Position numbers and translations under genes: made by a program
Assembly (NCBI GenBank): GCA_963978905.1
Contig: OZ022256.1
Coordinates: forward strand, 41,650,001-41,714,000
From: Trichostrongylus colubriformis
Taxonomy: Eukaryota > Nematoda > Chromadorea > Rhabditida > Trichostrongylidae
Direction of reading: 5' to 3'
Length of the DNA: 64,000 nucleotides
Shown here: in pieces, positions 12,701 through 18,663 of the stretch
How the letters are laid out: the number at the start of each line of letters is the position of its first letter
Numbering within the stretch: position 1 is the first letter of the stretch
Notes under the pieces: generated by a model
The model's input: only the letters and a program-made list of their open reading frames with translations
The model's database searches: none
Told to the model about the DNA's origin: nothing

Positions 12701-15700
12701 TTACTATAAAAGTTTATGAACAATTTATGAGTGGCTTTATCATTATGCACCGCAGTGTATTTGTCATGTACCAAGATATTTGGTGATGTATGATATTTGT
12801 TGTATAATATTTGTTGATGCCATAACAATGTTATTTGTAGGATACTTGATATTTGTAATGTTATTTGTTAAAATTTTATCAGTTATCTCCTACCTCCATT
12901 ATGTTGTCATGTTGATAATTCATTGCTTTACTGCTTTGAAATGAAGAGCCTTGCAGATAATCGATCGATAATCGGTTGACTTTTGGTAGTCGCTCAGGGC
13001 TTCTCGAAGCAGGGGCGGGGGCACGGGCCTGGGAAAGGTCAGCTATGGCCAATCACGCACTTTCGCGCCTGATGGGCGGGGCGGGGAGTATACAAGCACG
13101 AGGAGGCCATAGCGGAGCGTCTTTGGGTATCTGTCTTGGTCCGAGGCAGCTGATTGTCGACTTAAGTAGTGACTGCTAGTCTTGGTGACTAGCACAGCCC
13201 CAATCGGGTTAGAAGTAGCATCCCTAGCCTAGGAGCAGAATGGTAGCTCTTCTGTCGGACGCAAGGGTACGGTGCGTATCCCAAGACAACTCGCTACCTC
13301 CTCCACTGGCGGAATCCATCCTCCAATCAATCCGCAGCCGTGTCCCCGCCGTGCGTCGAAACTATATAAGTTAAATCTCGCCACCACTACTATACTACTG
13401 TAAAGAAGTATTTGAATAAAAGGATTTAATCCACAGTGTGTATTTGGTTCGTTGTACCGGTCTGGAACCGTGCATATCTTGTCACTGTATCATTGCAATA
13501 TTTGTCTTGCATTTGAGTTTCGAAACTATAAATAATGTCAGCCACTAGCAACGGTTCGCGGGTGCCCGCGAGACTAAGTGTCGAGATGGACGCCTGCGAA
13601 CCGCCCGGACCTGACATATTTGATTTTTAATAGCTGCTGATAATCGACGCAGCACGCGATGCGAAAGATACTGAAAACTTTCGGATTGCTAGTAACCTTG
13701 ATGAGCAGAAAGACCGAGGAGAGAGGTCATGGCCATGCGAGGAAAAAGCGATCTCAGGAGATAAGTAGAAACTGCTAAATATTGTCAGATTTGCGATTTG
13801 GCCTATACAAGGAACTACGGAGCGAGCCGATGTTCAAGTCAGTGCTTTTATCCTCCCAGATGAGTCTGGTACCAATTCACAGATCCAGGAGGGATAGAAG
13901 GCTTCGTTAAACGTTCGTGCCGGTTTCGCTCCACGCACTGTGAGAGTGGGAGTGCGCGCCACCTGTCACTACATCAACTCCGCCCTTACTTACTTGTCCC
14001 AAGAAAGTGAATCACGAAACTGATTATCGCGTGGTGTCCCTATAATGACTATACCTTGCGCATAGGCGCATACGCTCACAGCGTTACGCAATCAGCGGAT
14101 TCATTTTCCTTCCAGTAATGCGGTTCTATTATACGCTTACATCACGTATATTTTGCTGTTTTCAGGAATATTCCATGTTCGTTTCGTTTCTGCGCCACTT
14201 TCCTTCCCGCAAATCTCGTCCATGCACGATCTAGATGCCAAAAAACATATACTTTTTAGAAAAATAGGAGTATCAATGCTTTGCAAAGTGCTACCTCATT
14301 AACGTGTTCAATAAGCGACGAAAGACGAGAACACGGTGCGCAAATGGTAGCATAGTATTGTTCGTCATGTGATTATGGTAGGCTATTGACCACCATGCAC
14401 GGAGGAATCGAGGGTATGCACAGCAACGTCAAGATTCCGCACTACTGCATACGGCGTGCACGCGATGCGTGCGATATATCAGCGCCCCTGAAGCTGTGTC
14501 CTAAAGCGACTGTACATTGGTGCTAAAGCCACCGTATACAGTTACCGTATGGTCGCTTTAGGACCTAGCAATAGCGGCGCTATGTCTCGCACGCATCGCG
14601 TCGCACACGACATGCTCGCGTGCGGAACCCTGACGTAAAGGTACAAGCCGGGTATCAAGGTGTTTTAAGGAGATTCAAGGAGATCGGTTGAGTGGCTTCG
14701 ATCTCGACTCTCGTCTGCTCGAACGAAATAGCGTGGTTGCACCCAGGTATCGAGGAAAATGGCCGCTTCAGTACGATCCCCCCATTGTGGACTCGAATAC
14801 GACCACCATTGACAACGTTTTCATAAGCTCTACACTATCCGAGACTATTGTGGATTACTGAGTATTACTGAGTATTTTATTACTGCAATTTTTGTATTGA
14901 TCACTCAAATTCAATAATATATTCTTACATTACCGGGTCAGCTGACAGCACGTTCCGCTTATGGTTAGCCGAGGACCATTGCTGACCTCTGCAATTACGA
15001 CCCCTTTCATCACCCATCAAATGCGACCCTACCTGTCGAAAAACCCGCGACTCCCTGTGTACCTTATTGATAGATCTGTCGAGCAATTTCTCTTTTCAGC
15101 AGCAATATTAGCAAGTTTACTAGAAATGGTGTAAATAAGAACGCGCTACATTGAATTCAGAAGCCTTAACCTATAAAGCACGTATGGAGAAATCAGAACC
15201 TACCCACATTCCCACCGTGATTTCTTCCTTAGAATCTCAACCAAGTTCCTGCATGCATGCAATCGCACGGATTTTGGAAATATTTCTCTGGGCAAGCAAT
15301 CACCCCCTATTGACCGCGGAATGCTCACGTCTCTGATGCAGCTACTTTCGAAAGCACAAAAATCCAGTCTCGCAAGTCGTCATTTACGTGGCTCTCACTA
15401 AAAATCACCTTTGTTAGTGGACTGACATAGGACGGGGCATTATATTCACTCAAATGGCTGGTGGTGATATCGCTGTCACAGTGACTTGGCCGTCCAAAAA
15501 CAGCTGAAGCTATGCAGTCGGAATCATCGCTCCAAGCTGAAGCTGATGGAGCGATGGCTCCGACTGCGCGTGTACTTATAGAAGGCCACCTACGCCTTTT
15601 AACAGTATTACGTAGACTGAAGCGGAAGTCAGATGTGTGACACATTTTACCCACCCAAGTGTATGCAGTCCCTCATTCTACACCATACTTTGCCACATCG

Positions 15701-16000
15701 AATTTTACCTATTTGATATGGGGTCTTAAAGGGGTCAATAGAGGGAAAGGAAGAGAGCAATGAAAATGATCGAGAATGATAAACAGGTCAACAAACAAAC
15801 AACCAACATAATACATAGTAGAACAAATGATAGTCCAGATATGCAGTGCACCTACTTTTTTCATTGTATTTTGAAAATTTGTTGACAAATGAGAAACAGA
15901 CCTGTTGAGACTTCTGCAGACAGTATAAGTATTCGAGGAAGAAGTTGAGTAGGAAACTTTTTCCTTTACGGAATGCACCGGCGACACTGATTATCACAAC
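613..16000 (-). CDS. atln-1: Atlastin (dynamin-like GTPase of ER membrane fusion), partial, 10 exons placed
   Basis: Atlastin is an ER-anchored GTPase that tethers and fuses tubules. Ten exons read leftwards: 15902-16000, 10114-10266, 9952-10041, 9772-9885, 9626-9718, 7246-7384, 7048-7175, 6865-6993, 794-949 and 613-733. Joined, they give about 407 codons in one frame. Visible motifs in order are the P-loop GAFRKGKS, the switch-I Thr in RDTVGI, the G3 motif DTQG, and the family-typical RD G4 motif in FCVRDF. Then come the segment CFLLPYPG, the helical middle domain ([29 protein letters not shown]), and the start of the membrane region. Six introns are 53-72 nt (53, 54, 60, 66, 70 and 72). Three are large (5.6, 2.2 and 5.9 kb) and filled with repeats. 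The N-terminus and the C-terminal membrane hairpin and tail are missing from the firm model. The family assignment is established by motif order; exact ends at non-consensus donors (10113) are inference. Confidence 0.93.
794..949 (-). CDS. atln-1: Atlastin exon, middle domain
   Basis: This exon has 52 codons in phase 0, with acceptor TTATATTTCAG and donor AAC|GTGAGT. It starts [20 protein letters not shown] and ends [10 protein letters not shown]. It aligns without gaps to the middle-domain helices of atlastins when joined to the exon at 6865-6993. Confidence 0.88.
950..2079. other. Atlastin intron, left part: no gene recognised
   Basis: This is intronic DNA. It holds an open frame of 123 codons (1408-1779, plus) with no recognised domain, followed at once by a near-perfect palindrome (1779-1856). 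A further minus-strand open frame at 983-1177 ends next to the atlastin acceptor, and splicing it to exon 794-949 breaks the frame, so I do not treat it as an exon. Confidence 0.5.
1779..1856. repeat. Palindrome, about 36-bp arms
   Basis: The left arm (CGCTAGGACAGAACCGTCGC and flanks) and the right arm (GCGACGTTTCTGTCCTAGCG and flanks) are near-perfect inverted copies around a loop of about 5 nt. It is probably a foldback repeat or MITE. Confidence 0.85.
2080..3010 (+). pseudogene. BEL/Pao retrotransposon relic: integrase and downstream region
   Basis: Two overlapping frames (2110-2484 and 2394-2693), separated by a frameshift near 2430, encode a BEL/Pao-type integrase. The segments [44 protein letters not shown] and [16 protein letters not shown] are typical of this clade. 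The GGFxERLV segment carries the catalytic Glu region. Downstream (about 2690-3000) there is frame-broken similarity to the [15 protein letters not shown] region that follows integrase in these elements. There is no gag, protease or RT and no clear flanking LTR. It is a dead 3' fragment in an atlastin intron, on the strand opposite to the gene. Confidence 0.8.
3011..3798. other. Intronic spacer
   Basis: No gene or repeat is recognised here. It starts T-rich just after the BEL relic. Short frames at 3404-3864 show no domain. Confidence 0.4.
3799..5330 (-). mobile_element. Tc1-like DNA transposon with TIRs and TA duplications
   Basis: Terminal inverted repeats start CACTGGTATGCAAAACTTAG (3799) and end with its near-complement (CTAAGTTTTGCACACCAGTG, to 5330). 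Both ends are flanked by TA (3797-3798 and 5331-5332), the Tc1/mariner target. The length of about 1.53 kb fits a full-length element. It lies inside the atlastin intron in the same orientation as the gene. The transposase is broken (see the internal entry), so it is not autonomous. Confidence 0.88.
4035..5010 (-). pseudogene. Tc1-family (DD34E) transposase, frameshifted
   Basis: Reading leftwards, the N-terminal helix-turn-helix fragment ([16 protein letters not shown], about 4920-4990) is followed by the second DNA-binding part (4607-4819, with STTVARRL and [16 protein letters not shown]). The catalytic core is at 4035-4559 and includes [23 protein letters not shown] (second Asp), and [14 protein letters not shown] (Glu, 34-residue spacing). 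The C-terminus [16 protein letters not shown] is intact. The pieces lie in different frames with stops, so the gene is inactive. Confidence 0.9.
5331..6864. other. Intronic spacer with a short direct repeat
   Basis: No gene is recognised. A 24-bp segment containing GAGTGTCGACTACTCTT occurs twice, at about 5711-5734 and 5752-5775. A G+C-rich patch at about 5540-5660 and one at 6690-6830 look repeat-derived but I cannot name a family. Confidence 0.4.
6865..6993 (-). CDS. atln-1: Atlastin exon, middle domain
   Basis: This exon has 43 codons in phase 0, with acceptor CATTCCAG and donor CGA|GTGAGT. It encodes [20 protein letters not shown] and then [16 protein letters not shown], the first long helix of the three-helix middle domain. 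A 5.9-kb intron full of transposon relics follows. Confidence 0.93.
7048..7175 (-). CDS. atln-1: Atlastin exon, linker to middle domain
   Basis: This exon is 128 nt (phase 1 in, phase 0 out). The 70-nt intron before it ends in TTGTTTCAG. The joined codon gives [22 protein letters not shown], followed by [16 protein letters not shown]. This matches the family spacing, whereas reading through the intron would break it. Confidence 0.94.
7246..7384 (-). CDS. atln-1: Atlastin exon, end of GTPase domain
   Basis: This exon is 139 nt (phase 0 in, phase 1 out), with acceptor TTTCCAG and donor AAAG|GTAAGC. It encodes [18 protein letters not shown], then [17 protein letters not shown] and GHVK. It is separated from the previous exon by a 2.2-kb intron that carries the Mutator-like element at 8071-9075. 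Confidence 0.95.
7588..7970 (+). repeat. Dispersed C-tract repeat, copy 1
   Basis: This shares long stretches with 53345-53700 (GCGGATTGTATAGTT-like block, AAAAAGGTATTT block, ACATTTCCT block, then GACCCCCCCCC and CGATTCC). Inverted copies lie at 38340-38945 and a partial one at 14735-15060. The start (TGGCGCGGTGGGTAGAAGC) looks like a tRNA A box, so a tRNA-related origin is possible. Confidence 0.7.
8071..9075. mobile_element. Mutator-like non-autonomous element, about 200-bp TIRs, 9-bp TSD
   Basis: Left (8071 on) and right (to 9075) ends are inverted repeats of about 200 bp, sharing TGTGTATAAAGTGGTACGAA and an internal array of TTCGCACxTAxTGTGCGAA palindromes. GCGTTCGAT is found directly at both flanks (8062-8070 and 9076-9084), a 9-bp target duplication typical of Mutator-like elements. 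The interior has no transposase. A second, shorter copy is at 39618-40261. It sits in the 2.2-kb atlastin intron. Confidence 0.85.
9626..9718 (-). CDS. atln-1: Atlastin exon with RD (G4) motif
   Basis: This exon has 31 codons between acceptor CTTTTCAG and donor AAG|GTTCGT. It reads [18 protein letters not shown] and then EEGGTKFLQ. The Arg-Asp pair replaces the usual NKxD guanine-recognition motif, which is diagnostic of atlastins and guanylate-binding proteins. Confidence 0.94.
9772..9885 (-). CDS. atln-1: Atlastin exon, GTPase domain helix
   Basis: This exon has 38 codons between acceptor CCCTTCAG and donor CAG|GTACTT. It encodes [19 protein letters not shown] and then EYGRLAM, one of the most conserved atlastin segments. 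It ends in KPFQ just before the RD strand. Confidence 0.95.
9952..10041 (-). CDS. atln-1: Atlastin exon with DTQG (G3) motif
   Basis: This exon has 30 codons in phase 0, with acceptor ACCTTTCAG and donor CAG|GTGAAC. It begins MDTQGTFDN and ends in the hydrophobic helix [11 protein letters not shown], which contacts the nucleotide pocket in this family. The intron upstream is 72 nt and stays open in frame, so a naive reading runs through it. Confidence 0.95.
10114..10266 (-). CDS. atln-1: Atlastin exon with switch I
   Basis: This exon has 51 codons in phase 0. The acceptor is TTTGCAG. It carries [14 protein letters not shown], containing the switch-I Thr, and GEMYAVLL, the strand leading to the G3 motif. 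The donor CTG|GTTCAG is weak, but splicing there joins LL to MDTQG exactly as in the family. Confidence 0.93.
11205..12757 (-). mobile_element. Tc1/mariner element with ~215-bp TIRs
   Basis: The ends CACTGCGGTGCATAATGATA (11205) and its complement (to 12757) are flanked by TA. The inverted repeats extend about 215 bp, to about 11425 and from about 12545. Each has a second internal copy of the terminal motif (GGTGCAAAATGATAAAGCC). The length is about 1.55 kb. It lies in the 5.6-kb atlastin intron in the same orientation as the gene. Confidence 0.9.
11464..12470 (-). pseudogene. Tc1-like transposase, broken
   Basis: The N-terminus (12144-12470) starts [20 protein letters not shown] and has the helix-turn-helix [19 protein letters not shown] and [16 protein letters not shown]. 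The C-terminus (11464-11661) reads [15 protein letters not shown] and ends [11 protein letters not shown]; its Glu is the third catalytic residue. The core between them (11661-12140) is frame-broken; it still has matches such as [10 protein letters not shown] in translation of the minus strand. It is inactive. Confidence 0.88.
12960..13534 (+). promoter_or_regulatory. LTR-like segment with CCAAT, GC box and poly(A) signal
   Basis: This stretch looks like a retrotransposon LTR. It has a CCAAT box (13049-13053), a GC box (GGGCGGGGCGGGG, 13074-13086), a TATA-like GTATACAAG, and AATAAA (13415-13420), followed by a short open frame starting at 13535. It is unusually G+C-rich for the region. I could not fix TG/CA ends, a target duplication or a primer-binding site, so an ordinary promoter remains possible. 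Confidence 0.4.
13535..13630 (+). CDS. 31-codon open frame after the LTR-like segment
   Basis: This reads [19 protein letters not shown], then CEPPGPDIF, then stop. Its position just after an LTR-like region suggests the first codons of a truncated gag, but there is no domain to prove it. Confidence 0.25.
   Translation: MSATSNGSRVPARLSVEMDACEPPGPDIFDF
13800..13992 (-). repeat. tRNA-derived SINE-like repeat, family B, copy 1
   Basis: On the minus strand this matches 56036-56225 (plus). Both have a GATGTAGTGACA/GGCGTAGTGACA-type A box, a CTCACTCTCACAG-like middle and a tail through CTTCCATCC and TGACTTGxACATCGGCT. Similar sequences are common in strongylid genomes as I know them. It is degenerate and not a tRNA gene. 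Confidence 0.7.
14426..14636. repeat. Foldback palindrome, about 90-bp arms
   Basis: The left arm (ACGTCAAGATTCCGCAC ... CGATGCGTGCG ... TCCTAAAGCGAC) is matched by the inverted right arm (GTCGCTTTAGGA ... CGCACGCATCG ... GTGCGGAACCCTGACGT). The loop near 14516-14546 contains a further small inverted repeat (GTATACAG, CGTATGG). Confidence 0.8.
14735..15060 (+). repeat. Dispersed C-tract repeat, partial copy 2
   Basis: AGGTATCGAGGAAAATGGCC and CTTCAGTACGATCCCC match the block at 7660-7700. CGACCC and CCTGTCGA motifs near 15000 match the far part of the unit. The middle is diverged. Confidence 0.5.
15061..15901. other. Atlastin intron, right part
   Basis: No gene is recognised. Open frames at 15151-15336 and 15325-15654 show no domain. 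A short inverted repeat (GCTATGCAGTCGGAATCATC versus GATGGCTCCGACTGCG) lies at about 15510-15570. Confidence 0.4.
15902..16000 (-). CDS. atln-1: Atlastin exon with P-loop
   Basis: This exon has 33 codons, phase 0 at both ends, with acceptor GATTTCAG and donor CAG|GTCTGT. It encodes [15 protein letters not shown], the G1 nucleotide-binding loop, followed by a helix. It is the most 5' exon I can place with certainty. The next exon downstream is 5.6 kb away. Confidence 0.93.
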
Positions 16001-16614
16001 CTGAAATCATTTCTTATGAAATTGTGATCCCTTTCTAGGAATATACTCAAGCGATTATTATACAGATTTTCATTCCTCCCCAATAGCCAAAATCATAGCC
16101 GACTGGATGGTGTTCATCCACGAATTTTCTGCATTCCATCGGTCAGATCCAGATTTTTCTGCGGGAAAATCGAAATCTTCTAAGGCTAAGCAGCGACGAG
16201 TTCTTATCGATAGCGATGGCTACCTGTATCAACGAAGCACCCCCTTACAAATATGATTGCGACTGAAATGCTTTCAGTGGAAAAATATTGGGAAACAATG
16301 AGCGTGACTACGCATTGAGGAAAATGTAATCAGTCCTGCGAAAATTTTTGGACCACAGGAAATCGGATTTTCGGGTGGTTCGTAGTGGACCGAAGAGAGC
16401 CCTGATGATTGGACCTCAAGCAGCAACCCCTGAGAAATTATCCGACAATTCTCCCCTTTGTTGATACGCAAAAAGCAGTCAGCGCCCCGTTGGTTTTCCA
16501 CCGTTCGTGTTGACGCGAACAGTAGTGGCGGGGAGGGGTGGCGATTGCGATTTTCGTATCTCGATCCGATGGAGAGAAAAAAGTGCCTGATAGGCGGAGC
16601 AGGTGATCGACGAG
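16001..16614. other. Region between atlastin P-loop exon and collagen promoter
   Basis: No exon is supported here. A minus-strand open frame covers 16274-16711 but overlaps the collagen start and has no domain. A plus-strand frame about 16085-16255 is open without recognised similarity. Confidence 0.4.
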
Positions 16615-16622
16615 TATAAAAG
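16615..16622 (+). promoter_or_regulatory. TATA box of the collagen gene
   Basis: TATAAAAG lies 32-39 nt upstream of the collagen ATG (16654). That implies a 5' UTR of only a few nucleotides if it is used without trans-splicing. Confidence 0.7.
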
Positions 16623-16653
16623 CCAGGAAAGCGACTGTAAGAGTCGGTCAAGC

Positions 16654-17696
16654 ATGGATATCGACTCGAAGATAAAGGCCTATCGCTTCGTCGGCTATGC
16701 CGCCGTGACATTTTCGGCTGTCGCTGTCCTATCTGTGTGTATCACCCTGCCCATGGTCTACAATTATGTACATCATGTCCGTTCACAGCTACACTCTGAG
16801 CTCACTATGTGCAAGGTACGGTAGACATTGGCTGCCTTCTATTCGCAACCTATTTCCTTTTATACATTGTCCATTCAGGGATCTGCGAAAGATGTTTGGT
16901 CCAACGTGTACTCCATCAAGGATCTGCCTGTAGCTGCAAACAGGACAACTAGGAGCAGCAGTTACAACGATCAATGTAACGGATGTTGCCTTCCAGGACC
17001 AATGGGACCTGTTGGAACACCCGGAAAACCCGGCAAACCAGGAAAGCCTGGAGCTCCAGGCATGCCAGGAAATCCCGGACGACCGCCTCAGGCACCGTGT
17101 GAGCCGGTGACACCACCACCTTGCCCTGAGTGCCCACCAGGTCCTCAAGGACCACCCGGACCCCCTGGACCTCCTGGAGACAACGGAATACCCGGCGAAC
17201 CCGGACCAAAAGGACAAGATGCACCACCAGGCGAGCCTGGACCCAAGGGACCACCTGGACCTCCTGGATCTCCCGGAAATCCTGGAGCACCTGGAGAGCC
17301 CGGTGAGTATTTGCAACATCTGCTTTTGATTATGACCGAAGTAAGGCTGTTATTTTTTGTTCCAAATGCCTTTACAATTGTACCTTCGAACTTAATGACA
17401 TATTTTAAGGAGAGCCTGCTAAGTCAGAACCTGTCGTTCCCGGACCACCTGGAACTCCTGGAAGTCCAGGACCACAAGGACCACCCGGACCCCCCGGAAG
17501 CAATGGAATCGATGGAGCACCCGGAGAGCCTGGGCCAAAAGGACCCGATGGAGAGCCAGGAGCACCTGGACAAGATGGAGAGCCTGGACAACCCGGTCAC
17601 CCAGGACAAGACGGACAACCTGGAGAAAAGGGTATCTGCCCCAAATACTGTGCTATCGATGGCGGAGTCTTCTTCGAGGATGGAACTCGCCGCTAG
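16654..17696 (+). CDS. Nematode cuticle collagen, 3 exons, 290 residues
   Basis: This is a structural collagen of the nematode cuticle, secreted by hypodermis. Exons are 16654-16815, 16879-17302 and 17410-17696; the introns are 63 and 107 nt. The N-terminal domain has a hydrophobic segment at about residues 12-38 ([20 protein letters not shown]) acting as signal anchor. A subtilisin-type cleavage site RTTR lies at 76-79, followed by a cysteine cluster CNGCC (87-91). A short first Gly-X-Y block ends in a Pro/Cys interruption ([12 protein letters not shown]), followed by long Gly-X-Y runs. The C-terminus has the CPKYC pair and the tail VFFEDGTRR. This is the usual domain order and size (about 300 residues) of the col family. 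I cannot say which member it is. All splice sites keep frame. Confidence 0.96.
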
Positions 17697-17724
17697 GTGG
17701 ACGTTGTACATCACAAGATTATTT

Positions 17725-17730
17725 ATTAAA
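17725..17730 (+). terminator. Probable poly(A) signal of the collagen gene
   Basis: ATTAAA, a common variant signal, lies 29 nt after the stop codon. Confidence 0.45.
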
Positions 17731-18604
17731 GCCTTTGAAGCGAGTCTTATTAAAAATTGATGGAATTTCTGTTGATGCATTTGAACTGAATTTTTTATGA
17801 AAACTCGGATCCAGTCCCAGAGGTGTGATGACAAGAATGCTGATTGTTGAGAGGAGTCGCTTGATTGATGAATAGATGGTGAATTGTGTTTTTCCTGCTG
17901 ACAATTTTGCCTTTGTCAGCTAATTGAGTGAGTACGGGTACGATGAAGGTTCCCTTAACTCCTTTGGCTATGGGGTGGCTGTTTTGCTCGAAAAAGCTAG
18001 TAAACAGGCTTTCAGTACAAATAGGAAAATGCCTCAGTAATCGGTCTTTTGGTCCGCTTTGGAGGATATCACGACGTTCCTTCCTTTCGAACACCTCATC
18101 ATCCTTTTGTCGCGCCGGATACAGCTGTAGTGAATATACGGGAACTAGCACATTCGTAGAAAAACATGAAAATCGAAAGTCTCCTGAGCGGAGCCGATTG
18201 CGAACTGAAACGCCCAAGTTCGCGCACTGCAAGCAAGAAAAATTGACGTAGCCTCGATAGCCATTGCGGTGTGATCGCGATGAGATGTAGGATGAGGTGA
18301 GGCAAGAACAAAAAAAAGCAAGGAAACCGTTGTTCCAGGGGTGTGGGACCTACACGTATAGACAAATGACGAGATGAAGGTGGTCGAAGTGGCGATAGGC
18401 AAAGATTGGATGCACATCCCGCGTTGGTAATGAACTTATCACGGAGGTATTGGAGGAAGTAGAGGTGCTGAATGGCTAGTCAGTGCAGAAAAAAAGCAGG
18501 AAAAAGCATTGAACCACCTAAATTCAGCGTCTTCTTGGTGTCTTCAATATCCACTACTTAGGTGATGGTGAACTGGAAAAGTGAAGCGGAACGGAGGTTG
18601 GAGT
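17731..18604. other. Downstream of collagen, nothing recognised
   Basis: Overlapping open frames exist on both strands (17795-18417) but none shows a domain or convincing splice structure. Confidence 0.4.
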
Positions 18605-18663
18605 AGGCTCAGGACTACGGCGAGGAATCCTTAACAGGGATTCCTCGCCGTAGTCCTGAGCCT
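18605..18663. repeat. Perfect 26-bp hairpin
   Basis: The arm AGGCTCAGGACTACGGCGAG plus GAATCC (18605-18630) is repeated exactly inverted at 18638-18663, with a 7-nt loop TTAACAG. It is either a young foldback insertion or a selected structure. Confidence 0.9.

Noticed and set aside
16274..17319. Minus-strand frames of 113-176 codons opposite the collagen gene
   Set aside because: They are antisense shadows of the Gly-X-Y repeat and the collagen 5' region.
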